Shown here: in pieces, positions 27,254 to 36,515 of the stretch
Position numbering within the stretch: the stretch's first letter is position 1
Layout of the letters: every line of letters starts with the position of its first letter
From: Streptomonospora mangrovi
GTDB lineage: Bacteria > Actinomycetota > Actinomycetes > Streptosporangiales > Streptosporangiaceae
DNA: 64,000 nucleotides
Direction of reading: 5' to 3'
NCBI RefSeq assembly: GCF_027604915.1
Contig: NZ_JAJAQC010000039.1
Span: 1 to 64,000 of the forward strand
Notes under the pieces: generated by a model
Database searches by the model: none
Told to the model about the DNA's origin: nothing
What the model saw: only the letters and a program-made list of their open reading frames with translations
Translations under genes and position numbers: made by a program

Positions 27254-30200
27254 ATGGCCCAAACGCACACCGACCCGTTCGGCACGGCCGAACTGCGGCG
27301 GCGCGTCCTCGCCGGCTGGGCCGACGCCCCCGCGCGGTTCCGCGAGGACGCCAACGCCGAAGAGGACTTCGCCCTCGGCGGCTACCGCGACCGCGTGGTG
27401 GTCGAACTCGCGCAGAACGCCGCCGACGCCGCCCTGCGCGCCGGCGAACCCGGCCGCCTGCGGCTGGAACTGCGCGGCGACCGCCTCACCGCCGCCAACA
27501 CCGGCGCGCCCCTCACCCCCGCCGGCGTCGAATCCCTGTCCACCCTGCGCGCCTCGGCCAAGCGCGACGACTCCGCGCCGGGTGCCACCGGCCGCTTCGG
27601 GGTCGGGTTCGCCGCCGTGGCCGCCTACAGCGACGACATCACCGTCGCCTCGGCCGACGGCGCGGTGCGCTGGAGCGCCGACCTCGCCCGCGACACCCTG
27701 CGCACCGAACTCCTGGAGCCCGGCCGCGCGCCCGGCCTGGCCGCCGAACTGGAGCGGCGCGACCGCCACCTGCCGGTGCTGCGGCTGCCCTTCCCCGCCG
27801 ACGCCCGCCCCCCGGCCGGCTACACCACCGAGGTCGCGCTGACCGCCCGCGACCCCGAGTCCGCCGACCGCCTGCGCGCCCTGCTCGATGACACCGGCCC
27901 CGCGCTGCTGCTGGCGCTGCCCGGACTGGCCGAGATCCGGGTGGCCACCCCCGCCGGCGAACGCGTGCTCACCCGCGAACCCGCGCCCGAGGGCGACGTC
28001 GTGACCCGCGTGGCCCACCTCGACCCCCAGGGCGCCGCCGACCCCGCCCGCACCGACACCGTGCGCTGGCGCACCGCCACCCGCGCCGGCCGGTTCGACC
28101 CCGCGCTGCTGGCCGACCGCCCCACCGAGGAGCGCGCCCGCCTCGACTGGAGCCTCACCTGGGCGGTGCCCGTCACCCCCGAGGGCGCCGCCGCGGCGCT
28201 GCCCGCCGGCGTGGCCGACGTCGTCCACGCCCCCACCCCCACCGACGACCGCCTGGCCGTGCCCGCGCTGCTGGTGGGCACCTTCCCGCTGGGCGCCGAC
28301 CGCCGCCGCGTGGCCGCCGGCCCCGTGGCCGAGGCGCTGATCACCGAGGCCGCCGCGGGCTACTGCGAACTTCTGTGCCGGGTGGAGCCCCGGTCCGCGC
28401 TCGACCTCGTGCCGCCGGCGCTGCCCGGCCAGGGCGAGTTCGACGCCCGCTTCCGCGCCGCCGTGGCCAAGCCGCTGGTCGAGACCCCGTTCCTGACCAC
28501 CGCCGGGGGCGACCCCGTGCGCCCCCGCGACGCCGTGCTCCTCGACGGCGGCCCCGAGGTCGTGGCCGCCCTGGCGGGCCTGGTCGCCACCGCCCTGCCC
28601 GGCGACCTCAACCCCCGCCACCCCGCGCTGGCCCAACTGCGGGTGCGCCGCCTGGGCCTGGCCGAACTCGCCGACCTGCTGGCCGACCTCGACCGCGACC
28701 CCGCCTGGTGGGCCGGCCTGTACGCCGCCCTGCGCGCCGCCGGGCAGCGCGGCGCCGACCTCGGCGAGCTGGGCGCCCTGCCGGTGCCGCTGGTCGACGG
28801 CCGGCTCGTGCGCGGCCCGCGCGGGCTGCTGGTGCCCGCCGCCGACGACTTCGGCGACGGCCTCGACTTCGCCGCCCTGGCGCCGCTGGGCCTGCGCATC
28901 GTCCACCCCGAGGCCGCCGACCCCCTGCTGGACCGGCTCGGCGCGGTCGAGGCCGGACCCGCCGCCATCCTGGCCGACCCCCGCACCCGCGCGGCGGTCG
29001 AGAACTCCCTCGACGCCGACGACCCCGACCTCGTCGCCGCGCCCGTGCTGGAACTGGTGGCCATGGCCGGCACCGCCGCAGCCGACTCCCCGTGGCTGGC
29101 CGAACTCGCCCTGCGCGACGACGAAGGCGGCTACTCCGTCGCCGGCGAGCTGCTGCTGCCCACCAGCCCGCTGCGCGACATCTTCGTCGCCGACGCCCCC
29201 TTCGGCGTGGTCGCCGACGACCTGGTCGAACGCCACGGCGCCGCCGTGCTGGGCCTGGTGGGGGTGCTCGACTCCTTCGCGGTGGTCCGCGCCGCCGACC
29301 TCACCCTGGGCGCCGATTCCGCCGACCTCGCCCGCGACCCCCGCCTGGAGGGATTGGACGGCCTGGAGGAGTGGGCCGAGGACGTCGCCGAACGGCTGGG
29401 CGACCCCGACCTCCCGCCCGTGGTCACCGAGTTCGTGGCGGTCGCCGACCTGGAGTTCGTGCGCGACGACCGCTGGCCCCAGGCACTGGAGCTGCTGTCG
29501 GGGCCGCTGCTGCGCGACACCGTCACCACGCCCGCGCGGGTGCTGGGCGGCGGCGGCCGGGTGGCCGACGTCCCGCCCTACACCGCCTGGTGGCTGCGCA
29601 CCGGCGCGGTCCTGGCCGGACGCCGCCCCACCGAGCTGCGCACCGCCGACGCCGAACCCGTGCTCGCCGACCTCTACGACCCCGCCCCCGAGGGGCTGGA
29701 CCCCTACCTCGCCGCCGCGCTGGGCGTGCGCTCCACCCTGGCCGACCTCCTCGCCGACCCCGACGGCCCCGACGACCTCCTGGAGCGCATGGCCGACCCC
29801 GACCGCCACGTCGCGCGCCGGATGCTGCGGGTGCTGTGGACCGCGCTGGCCGAGGTCGACGCCGACCGCGTCGCCCCGCCCGAGCGGGTGCGCGCGCTGC
29901 GCGGCGGCGCGATCGTGCTGGCCGACCCCGAGGACACCGTGGTGGTCGACCTCCCCGAACTCCTGCCGCTGCTGGCCGACCGCCCGCTCGTGCTGGCGCC
30001 CGCCTGGGCGGCGCCGGCGCTGGCCGACGTGCTCGACCTCGCCCTGGCCAGCGAGGAGGTCGAGGGCCGCATCACCTCCATCGGCGAGGTCCGCCCGGTG
30101 CCCCCCGAGGTCGGCGCGCTGGTCGACACCGGCGCCCACACCTACGTCCACCACGACGAACTGACCGTCGACGACACCCCCACCGAGTGGTTCTGCGAGG

Positions 30201-30349
30201 GCACCACCGCCCACGCCTCCACCCCCGAGGGCCTGGCGCGGGCGCTGTGCCGGATCGCCGACCGCTGGGCCGACCGCCACCTGGTGGCGGCGGTGCTGCG
30301 CGACCCCGACTCCCTGCCGGTGCTGCTGGCCGAGGCCGACCTCGACTAG
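27254..30349 (+). CDS. Large sacsin/Hsp90-like ATPase (GHKL) protein
   Basis: The 1031-residue product starts with a GHKL ATP-binding domain (about residues 20-190): ELAQNAADAAL supplies the conserved Asn and Glu of the N box, and GRFGVGFAAVAAYSD the glycine box. The layout matches the N-terminal ATP-binding domain shared by Hsp90 and sacsin. The remaining 800 residues are Asp/Leu-rich with no enzyme motif I recognise. Such proteins are likely chaperones, but clients are unknown. The ATG at 27254 has GGAGGAG nearby. It is long, lacks membrane helices and is cytosolic. Confidence 0.85.
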   Translation: MAQTHTDPFGTAELRRRVLAGWADAPARFREDANAEEDFALGGYRDRVVVELAQNAADAALRAGEPGRLRLELRGDRLTAANTGAPLTPAGVESLSTLRASAKRDDSAPGATGRFGVGFAAVAAYSDDITVASADGAVRWSADLARDTLRTELLEPGRAPGLAAELERRDRHLPVLRLPFPADARPPAGYTTEVALTARDPESADRLRALLDDTGPALLLALPGLAEIRVATPAGERVLTREPAPEGDVVTRVAHLDPQGAADPARTDTVRWRTATRAGRFDPALLADRPTEERARLDWSLTWAVPVTPEGAAAALPAGVADVVHAPTPTDDRLAVPALLVGTFPLGADRRRVAAGPVAEALITEAAAGYCELLCRVEPRSALDLVPPALPGQGEFDARFRAAVAKPLVETPFLTTAGGDPVRPRDAVLLDGGPEVVAALAGLVATALPGDLNPRHPALAQLRVRRLGLAELADLLADLDRDPAWWAGLYAALRAAGQRGADLGELGALPVPLVDGRLVRGPRGLLVPAADDFGDGLDFAALAPLGLRIVHPEAADPLLDRLGAVEAGPAAILADPRTRAAVENSLDADDPDLVAAPVLELVAMAGTAAADSPWLAELALRDDEGGYSVAGELLLPTSPLRDIFVADAPFGVVADDLVERHGAAVLGLVGVLDSFAVVRAADLTLGADSADLARDPRLEGLDGLEEWAEDVAERLGDPDLPPVVTEFVAVADLEFVRDDRWPQALELLSGPLLRDTVTTPARVLGGGGRVADVPPYTAWWLRTGAVLAGRRPTELRTADAEPVLADLYDPAPEGLDPYLAAALGVRSTLADLLADPDGPDDLLERMADPDRHVARRMLRVLWTALAEVDADRVAPPERVRALRGGAIVLADPEDTVVVDLPELLPLLADRPLVLAPAWAAPALADVLDLALASEEVEGRITSIGEVRPVPPEVGALVDTGAHTYVHHDELTVDDTPTEWFCEGTTAHASTPEGLARALCRIADRWADRHLVAAVLRDPDSLPVLLAEADLD

Positions 30350-30464
30350 CGGGGCGCGGGGCGCCCGGCCGAGCGGCGGGCGAGTCGCCCCGCGGTGTGC
30401 CGTGCGCTGCGCCCGGCCGGCGCGTGCGGTCCGCGCCGCCGGTGGGGCCGCGCGTCCGCGGGCC

Positions 30465-31952
30465 TCAGCGGGCGACGCGGAAGAACCCCTCGGCGATCAG
30501 CGAGCGCAGCACGTCGGGCGTGCGCCGGCGCACCTCGGCGGGGTCGCGGTCGATCAGCTCGGCGATCGCGTCCAGCAGCGGCCCCACCGGCATCGTGCCG
30601 TCGCACACCCCGGCCAGCGCCGCCTCGATCGTGCCGACCTGGGCCACCCGCCGCAGGCCGCCGCGCTGGCGCAGCAGGATCCGCTCGGGGTCGGGCGCGC
30701 CCGGCACGGCGATCCGCTCCTCGACCACGCCCGGCGCCAGCGCCACGTGCGCGCTCAGCAGCGCGGCGTCGGTGAGCCGGTGCGCGGTCATGGCGCCGTT
30801 GACCACGTCGGGCAGGTAGCGCCCGACCGGCTGCTCGATCTCGTGCCGGAACTCCTCGACCCGCACCGCCGCGTCCTGGGCGGCGTCGTTGCGCAGACAG
30901 ATCCAGCCGAACCCGATGGCGCGCACGGCCGCGCGCTCGAAGTAGTCCAGCCACGCGTCGTAGCGGCGGTAGTACTCCGGGCTGCCGGTCTCGCAGGAGT
31001 CGCGCAGCCACAGCTCCACGTACTCGGCGGGGTCCTGGACGTCGCGCTGCACCACCCAGCCCGAGCAGCCCGTGCCCGTCACCCACTCGCCGACCCGGTC
31101 GCGCCAGTCCTCGCCCTCCACGTGCAGCCAGTTCGCCAGGATCTGGCACCAGCCGCCGTCGGTGAGGTGCGCGGGCGCCTGGCGGACGAGTTCGGCGCAC
31201 ACCGCGTCGCCGGCGAAGTCGGACTCCCGGTAGGTGTAGTGCGCCGACCCGGGCGAGATCACGAACGGCGGGTTGCACACGATCAGGTCGAAGCGCTCCC
31301 CGGCGACCGGCTCGTACATCGAGCCCTCGCGGGCGCGCACGTTGGGCACCTCCGACAGCGCCCAGCTGATCTCGGCCAGGCGCAGGGCGCGGGGGTTGAC
31401 GTCGGTGGCGGTGACGTCGGCGGCGCGCGAGGCCAGGTGCAGCGACTGCACGCCGCAGCCGGTGCCGATGTCCAGCGCGCGGTCGAACGGGCCGTCCACG
31501 ATGAGCTGGGACAGCGTGGCCGAGGCCCCGCCGGCGCCCACCACGTGGTCGGGGCGCGGGACCCCCTGGCCGGGGCGCACCGTGGGGTCGGAGACCACGA
31601 ACCCGGGGCGGCCGCCGTCCATCTCCCAGGGCGAGAGCCGCACCAGCGCCCGCACGGTGTCGCCGTGCACCGAGACCAGCCCGGTCTCGGCGAGTTCGGC
31701 CACCGGCAGGATCGCCGCCGCCGCGTCGGCGGCCACCGGTTCGCGCAGCCACCACAGCCGCAGCAGCAGGCCCAGCCGCTCCTCGCCGCCGGTGGCGCGC
31801 AGGGCGGGGGTGAGCTGCTCGCGCGCCAGCGCCCGCGCCGCCATGTCGCCGAGGCGGTCGCGCACGCCCGAGACGGTGTAGTCGGCGTCGATCAACGTCT
31901 TGCGCAACCGGTCGGCGAGCGCGGGCGGAAACGGGCGGAACGTATCAGACAC
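30465..31952 (-). CDS. SAM-dependent class I methyltransferase (N5-Gln/adenine MTase type)
   Basis: The 495-residue protein has an N-terminal helical region (1-110), a Rossmann methyltransferase core with motif I ALDIGTGCG (residues 159-167) and the catalytic NPPF at 227-230. NPPF/Y marks enzymes that methylate an amide or amine nitrogen, such as glutamine in release factors, or adenine and guanine in nucleic acids. The C-terminal 150 residues are a family-specific extension. The substrate is unknown. The GTG at 31952 is the annotated start. The gene faces the Hsp90-like gene tail to tail. Confidence 0.88.
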   Translation of the reverse strand: MSDTFRPFPPALADRLRKTLIDADYTVSGVRDRLGDMAARALAREQLTPALRATGGEERLGLLLRLWWLREPVAADAAAAILPVAELAETGLVSVHGDTVRALVRLSPWEMDGGRPGFVVSDPTVRPGQGVPRPDHVVGAGGASATLSQLIVDGPFDRALDIGTGCGVQSLHLASRAADVTATDVNPRALRLAEISWALSEVPNVRAREGSMYEPVAGERFDLIVCNPPFVISPGSAHYTYRESDFAGDAVCAELVRQAPAHLTDGGWCQILANWLHVEGEDWRDRVGEWVTGTGCSGWVVQRDVQDPAEYVELWLRDSCETGSPEYYRRYDAWLDYFERAAVRAIGFGWICLRNDAAQDAAVRVEEFRHEIEQPVGRYLPDVVNGAMTAHRLTDAALLSAHVALAPGVVEERIAVPGAPDPERILLRQRGGLRRVAQVGTIEAALAGVCDGTMPVGPLLDAIAELIDRDPAEVRRRTPDVLRSLIAEGFFRVAR

Positions 31953-32050
31953 GCGCCCATTATCCGCGAGCGCGCAAGGCCGCAGGCCGTGAACTGCCGA
32001 CGGGCACGGAGAAGGCGGTGCCCGGGCGCCCCGCCGAGGGGTCGGGGCGG

Positions 32051-32437
32051 TCAGGAAAGGTCGTCGCGGCCGCCGGCCTCGGCGGCGGGGGCGGGCGCCT
32101 CAGCGGCGGGGGTGCGCGCGGGGGAGTCGAGAGGGCCGGGCGCGGGCTCGGCCGCCGCGGGCGACCCCGCGGCCGCGCGCTCCTCGCGGGCGCGGGCGCG
32201 CGCGAGGTCCTCGGCGGCGCGCCGGCGCAGCAGCCGGGGGATGTAGAAGTAGGCGAACACGCCGAAGGCCATGCCGGTCACGCACACCCAGCGCCACCAC
32301 TGGTCGGCCGGCGGCACGCGGTCGCCCAGGGCGACCAGTATGGCGAACGCCACGAACCAGCCCACGGTGCCCAGGGCCGTGGGGATGCGGTAGTCGCTCT
32401 CCAGGACCTCGGGATCGGGTTTGCGGGCACGGCGCAC
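32051..32437 (-). CDS. DUF2530-type small membrane protein
   Basis: The 128-residue product has two membrane helices (about residues 24-42 and 50-68) with the pattern GWFVAFAILVALGD and WWRWVCVTGMAFGVF, followed by a charged RRRAAEDLARARAREE tail and a Pro/Ala-rich end. This agrees with the DUF2530 family, a small actinobacterial membrane protein that is often divergent from an NCS2 permease gene, as here. Its function is unknown. The start is GTG 32437; GAAGGG lies directly in front of it. Confidence 0.7.
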   Translation of the reverse strand: MRRARKPDPEVLESDYRIPTALGTVGWFVAFAILVALGDRVPPADQWWRWVCVTGMAFGVFAYFYIPRLLRRRAAEDLARARAREERAAAGSPAAAEPAPGPLDSPARTPAAEAPAPAAEAGGRDDLS

Positions 32438-32629
32438 CCCTTCAGGCTAGACGATCCGGCGCCGCGCGCGGCCGGGCTCGGCCGGACCGGGAGGGGCCGT
32501 CCGGAGGGTGCGGTTGGAGGTTCGGCCAGGCCGGCGGGCGTGCCGGTTGTGTCCCGTTGTGCGAACCTGCAACTAGGCTGACGTGTGCTGATCCCGTAAG
32601 TCCATCCCCTTTCTGCCAGGGTCGTACGA

Positions 32630-34126
32630 GTGAATCCAACGCCACAGTCCGCCGAGAACACGCCCTCGCGGCCCGCCACCGGTTTCGCGGGCCGCCTCGA
32701 CCGCTACTTCCGCGTGCGCGAGCGCGGGTCCACGTTCGCCCGCGAGATCCGCGGCGGCCTGGCGACCTTCTTCGCCATGGCCTACATCATCGTGCTGAAC
32801 CCGCTCATCATCGGCACGGCCGAGGACATGAACGGCGACACCCTGGGCCTGGCCCCGGTCGCCGCCACCACCGCCCTGGTGGGCGGGGTCATCTCGATCC
32901 TCATGGGCGTCATCAGCCGCTACCCGTTCGCCATCGCGGCGGGCATGGGCCTCAACGTCATCGTCGCCTACACCCTGGCGCCGCAGATGACCTGGGCCGA
33001 CGCCATGGGCATCATCGTCCTTGAGGGCCTGGTGCTGCTGGTGCTGGTCCTCACCGGGTTCCGCACGGCCGTCTTCCGCGCGATCCCGCCGGAGCTGAAG
33101 ACCGCCATCGCCGTGGGCGTGGGCCTGTTCCTGGCCCTGGTCGGGTTCGTCAACGCCGGGTTCATCCGCCGCATCCCCGACGCCGCCAACACCACGGTGC
33201 CGGTGCAGCTGGGTTCGGGGTCGCTGTCGGGCTGGCCGATCCTGGTGTTCGTCATCGGCCTGGTGCTGACCATCGTGCTGATCGTGCGCAACGTGCGCGG
33301 CGCGATGCTGATCGGCATCGTCGTGGCCACCGTCGTGGGCGTGGCGGTGGAGGCGCTGGCGGGCATCGGCCCGATGTCCGACGGCCAGGGCAACACCAAC
33401 CCCGACGGCTGGTCGCTGACCGTGCCGCAGTTGCCGACCTCCCCGGGCGACCTGGTGGCGGTGCCCGACTTCAGCCTGGTGGGCCAGTTCAGCCTGTTCG
33501 GCAGCTTCGCCCACGCGGGCACGATCGCGGTGATCCTGCTGGTGTTCACCCTGCTGCTGGCCGACTTCTTCGACACCATGGGCACCATGGTGGGCGTGGC
33601 CGGGCAGGCCCGCCTCCTGGACGAGGAGGGCAACGTCCCCCGCGCCCGCGAGGTGCTGATCGTGGACTCGCTGGGCACCATCGCCGGCGGCGCTGCGTCG
33701 GCGTCGTCCAACACGATGTTCGCGGAGTCGGCGGCCGGGGTCGGCGAGGGCGCGCGCACCGGGATCGCGCCGATCGTCACCGGTGTGCTGTTCCTGGTGG
33801 CCACGCTGTTCTCGCCGCTGGTGGAGCTGGTGCCGTTCGAGGCGGCCACGCCGGTGCTGATCATCGTCGGGTTCATGATGATGACCCAGGTCACCAAGAT
33901 CCCGTTCCAGGACTACGCGATCGGGATCCCGGCCTTCCTCACCATCGTGGTGATGCCGTTCAGCTACTCCATCACCAACGGTATCGGCGTGGGCTTCATC
34001 AGCTACGTGATCATCCGGACCGCGCAGGGGCGGCTGCGCGACGTGCACCCGCTGCTGTGGATCGTGTCGGCGGCGTTCGTGGTGCACTTCGCGCTCGGCC
34101 CGATCGAGTCCCTGTTGGGGCTGTGA
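32630..34126 (+). CDS. NCS2 family purine permease (AzgA-like)
   Basis: The 498-residue membrane protein belongs to the nucleobase:cation symporter-2/AzgA group: TFFAMAYIIVLNPLII near residue 47, GMGLNVIVAYTL near 105, DFFDTMGTMVGVAGQ near 309, and about 12 to 14 helices. Relatives import adenine, guanine or hypoxanthine with protons. The GTG start at 32630 gives a 40-residue cytoplasmic N-terminus. It diverges from the DUF2530 gene and precedes a MarR/MFS pair. No purine riboswitch is visible in the 192-base intergenic region. Confidence 0.92.
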   Translation: MNPTPQSAENTPSRPATGFAGRLDRYFRVRERGSTFAREIRGGLATFFAMAYIIVLNPLIIGTAEDMNGDTLGLAPVAATTALVGGVISILMGVISRYPFAIAAGMGLNVIVAYTLAPQMTWADAMGIIVLEGLVLLVLVLTGFRTAVFRAIPPELKTAIAVGVGLFLALVGFVNAGFIRRIPDAANTTVPVQLGSGSLSGWPILVFVIGLVLTIVLIVRNVRGAMLIGIVVATVVGVAVEALAGIGPMSDGQGNTNPDGWSLTVPQLPTSPGDLVAVPDFSLVGQFSLFGSFAHAGTIAVILLVFTLLLADFFDTMGTMVGVAGQARLLDEEGNVPRAREVLIVDSLGTIAGGAASASSNTMFAESAAGVGEGARTGIAPIVTGVLFLVATLFSPLVELVPFEAATPVLIIVGFMMMTQVTKIPFQDYAIGIPAFLTIVVMPFSYSITNGIGVGFISYVIIRTAQGRLRDVHPLLWIVSAAFVVHFALGPIESLLGL

Positions 34127-34239
34127 TCGTGACGTTGCGTCACTAGGCTCGGTACGCGGGCGCCTCCGGCCGCCCGGCCCCGGCCCGGGGTGTCCCCCCG
34201 GGTCCGCTTCGGGCGGAATTTCGGAGGCGCCCCGTACTG

Positions 34240-34265
34240 TTAGCAAAAGTAATGAGTTCTGCTAA
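34240..34265 (+). promoter_or_regulatory. MarR operator overlapping the gene start
   Basis: TTAGCA (34240-34245) and TGCTAA (34260-34265) form an inverted repeat with a 14-base AT-rich centre that contains GTAATGAG. The right arm ends one base into the ATG of the MarR gene at 34265, so a bound repressor would cover the start of its own message. TACTGT (34235-34240) could serve as the -10 hexamer. Confidence 0.65.
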
Positions 34266-34714
34266 TGAAGAAGTCTCCTTTCAGCCAGAGCACGAGGACG
34301 GACGCGGGGTTGGCGGCCGTTCTCCGCGTCGTCGTGGGCCGACTGGCCAGGAGGCTGCGCGCGCAGAGGCTCGACACGTCCCTGTCGCTGGGGCAGGGCG
34401 CGGCGCTGTACACCCTCGCCCGGCACGGGGAGATGACCCCCGGCGAACTCGCCGAGCACGAGAAGGTGCAGCCGCCCTCGATGACCCGGATCGTGGCCGC
34501 GCTGGAGGAGCGCGGGCTGGTGCGCCGCGCCAAGCACCCCGGGGACCAGCGGCGGCAACTGGTGGACCTGACCGACGCGGGGCGCGAGCTGGTGCGGGCC
34601 GACCAGCGCCAGCGGGAGGCGTGGCTGGCCCAGCGGCTCCAGGAGCTGACCCCCGAGGAGCGGGACACCCTGCGCCGGGCGGCGGAGATCCTGGACCGGC
34701 TGAGCCAGTCCTGA
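34265..34714 (+). CDS. MarR family transcriptional regulator
   Basis: The 149-residue product is a winged-helix MarR protein: LRAQRLDTSLSLGQGAALYTL, then MTPGELAEHEKVQPPSMTRIV as the recognition helix and RAKHPGDQRRQLVDLTDAG as the wing. It should act as a dimer. No Shine-Dalgarno site precedes the ATG at 34265, which overlaps the operator, so the mRNA may be leaderless. An earlier ATG in another frame (34252) is not used. It is followed 44 bases later by an MFS exporter gene, the likely target. Confidence 0.92.
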   Translation: MKKSPFSQSTRTDAGLAAVLRVVVGRLARRLRAQRLDTSLSLGQGAALYTLARHGEMTPGELAEHEKVQPPSMTRIVAALEERGLVRRAKHPGDQRRQLVDLTDAGRELVRADQRQREAWLAQRLQELTPEERDTLRRAAEILDRLSQS

Positions 34715-34758
34715 TCCCGGCCGGGCCGGTGCCCGCCGGGGCGCGGGAGGACCCGGCC

Positions 34759-36198
34759 GTGCCGCCGCGCGAGGCCGCCCGGGAGGGCGGCCCGGCCGCC
34801 GAGGCGCCCGCCGCCGTGACCGGAGACGCCGCCGCCCCGGGCGGGCCGGACACACCGGGCGCACCCGATCAGCCGCGCCGGCCCGACGAGCCCGACGCCG
34901 CGGAGTCGGCCGCCGACCTGCGCCGCCGCACCGCGATGTTCCGCTCCCTGGCCATCCGCAACTACCGCCTGTTCGCGAGCGGCCAGCTCGTCTCCAACAC
35001 CGGCACCTGGATGCAGCGCGTCGCCCAGGACTGGCTGGTGCTCCAGCTCAGCGGCGGCAGCGGCATGGCGCTGGGCCTCACCACGGCCCTCCAGTTCCTG
35101 CCCATGCTGCTGTTCGGCCTGTGGGGCGGCGCCCTGGTCGACCGGCTCTCCAAGCGCGGGCTGCTCATCGCGACCCAGGCGGCCATGGGCGTGCTCGCCG
35201 CCGGGCTGGGCGTGCTGGCCACCGCCGGGCTGGCCGAGGTCTGGCACGTCTACGTGTTCGCGTTCGCCCTCGGCGTGGTCACCGTGGTCGACAACCCCGC
35301 CCGCCAGACGTTCGTCGTGGAGATGGTGGGCGACCGCGACCTGCCCAACGCGGTCGCGCTCAACAGCGCCAGCTTCCAGTTCGGCCGGGTGGCCGGACCC
35401 GCCGTCGCCGGGCTGCTCATCGCGGCCATCGGCAGCGGCCCGGTGTTCCTCATCAACGCGGTGTCGTTCCTGGCGGTGCTGGGCGGGCTGTGGCTGATGC
35501 GGCCCGCCGAACTCCAGGTCACCGAGCCCGCGCCGCGCGCCAAGGGGCAGACCCTGGCCGGGGTGCGCTACGTGCTGGGCCGGCCCGACCTCGCGCTGCT
35601 GCTGCTCATGACCGTGTTCGTGCAGCTCTTCGGCGCCAACGGGCAGAGCCAGATCGCGCTGATGGCCAACAACGTGTTCCAGACCGGCGCCGCCGCGTTC
35701 GGCTCGGCCGCCGCCGCGCTGGCCGTGGGCGCCCTGGCGGGCGCGCTGCTGGCGGCGCGGCGCGAGCGGCCCCGGCTGCGGATCGTCCTCACCGGGGCGC
35801 TGGCGTTCGGCGCGCTCCAGATCGCCGCGGCGATGGCGCCCGGCTACCTGGCGTTCGTGGCGGTCCTGGTGCCGATGGGGGTGGCGTTCATGACGTTCAC
35901 GACCTCGCTCAACGCCACGTTCCAGCTCAGCGTGGACCCGCAGATGCGCGGCCGGGTGATGGCCATCTACATGCTGGTGTTCCTCGGGGTGGCCCCGATC
36001 GGCGCGCCCATCGTGGGCTTCCTCGCCGACGCGTTCGGCCCCCGCACGAGCTTCGCGGTGGGCGGCACGGTCACCGTGGTCGTGGTGCTCGTGGTCGCCG
36101 TGCTGCTGGCCCGCAAGCTGGGGGTACGCGTCCGCCTGGCCCGCCACCGCCCGTTCGTGCGGGTGAGCGACCGCGAGCCCCTGCCCGCCGCCGACTGA
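34759..36198 (+). CDS. MFS transporter (drug exporter type, DHA3/EntS-like)
   Basis: The 479-residue product has a 60-residue Pro/Ala/Asp-rich N-terminus and 12 membrane helices beginning at RNYRLFASGQLVSNTGTWMQ. Motifs typical of the DHA3/enterobactin-exporter-like group are seen: GGALVDRLSKRGLL, DNPARQTFVVEMVGDRDLPNAVALN, and GAPIVGFLADAFGPR. It likely exports a drug or secondary metabolite. The GTG at 34759 was preferred because GGGAGG lies nine bases upstream; an earlier GTG at 34729 has no such site. The MarR gene is just upstream in the same operon. Confidence 0.9.
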   Translation: MPPREAAREGGPAAEAPAAVTGDAAAPGGPDTPGAPDQPRRPDEPDAAESAADLRRRTAMFRSLAIRNYRLFASGQLVSNTGTWMQRVAQDWLVLQLSGGSGMALGLTTALQFLPMLLFGLWGGALVDRLSKRGLLIATQAAMGVLAAGLGVLATAGLAEVWHVYVFAFALGVVTVVDNPARQTFVVEMVGDRDLPNAVALNSASFQFGRVAGPAVAGLLIAAIGSGPVFLINAVSFLAVLGGLWLMRPAELQVTEPAPRAKGQTLAGVRYVLGRPDLALLLLMTVFVQLFGANGQSQIALMANNVFQTGAAAFGSAAAALAVGALAGALLAARRERPRLRIVLTGALAFGALQIAAAMAPGYLAFVAVLVPMGVAFMTFTTSLNATFQLSVDPQMRGRVMAIYMLVFLGVAPIGAPIVGFLADAFGPRTSFAVGGTVTVVVVLVVAVLLARKLGVRVRLARHRPFVRVSDREPLPAAD

Positions 36199-36515
36199 AG
36201 CGCCCGTGCGCGCGCGGCCCCGTGCGCGCGCATGACTCCTGAGGCCGTCGCGTTCACGCGGAGGGGCGCTTCTGTGGTGGTCGCCGTGCGCGGGAGGCGG
36301 TCGCGTGCACGTGGGCGGGCGCCTCGTGTGGCGGGGCCTCCCGCGGTGGGTTCCCGCACGTCGGAGGCGGGCGCCGACCACGCCCCGCTCCCCGCGCGTG
36401 GCGCAGGACACCCCACCGGCGGTCCCGCACCAGTACCCTTTCGCCAGCGCGCCCGCGCGCCGGGCCGGGGCCGCGCGCCCGCCGCGGCCCGGCCGACGAC
36501 GACACGGGGTGATCC
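36199..36515. other. 317-base spacer before thpR
   Basis: A hairpin with arms TGCGCGCG (36207-36214) and CGCGCGCA (36225-36232) sits right after the MFS stop and may be its terminator. The remainder is GC-rich and noncoding, with no recognisable promoter. No gene is seen. Confidence 0.4.

Noticed and set aside
27206-30280. A 1024-codon leftward frame opposite the Hsp90-like gene
   Set aside because: It mirrors the coding gene's third-position bias and consists of Gly/Gln/Val-rich filler.
34252-34758. N-terminal extension of the MFS gene back to 34252
   Set aside because: It would run through the whole MarR gene in a different frame; a GTG with a good ribosome binding site at 34759 explains the transporter alone.
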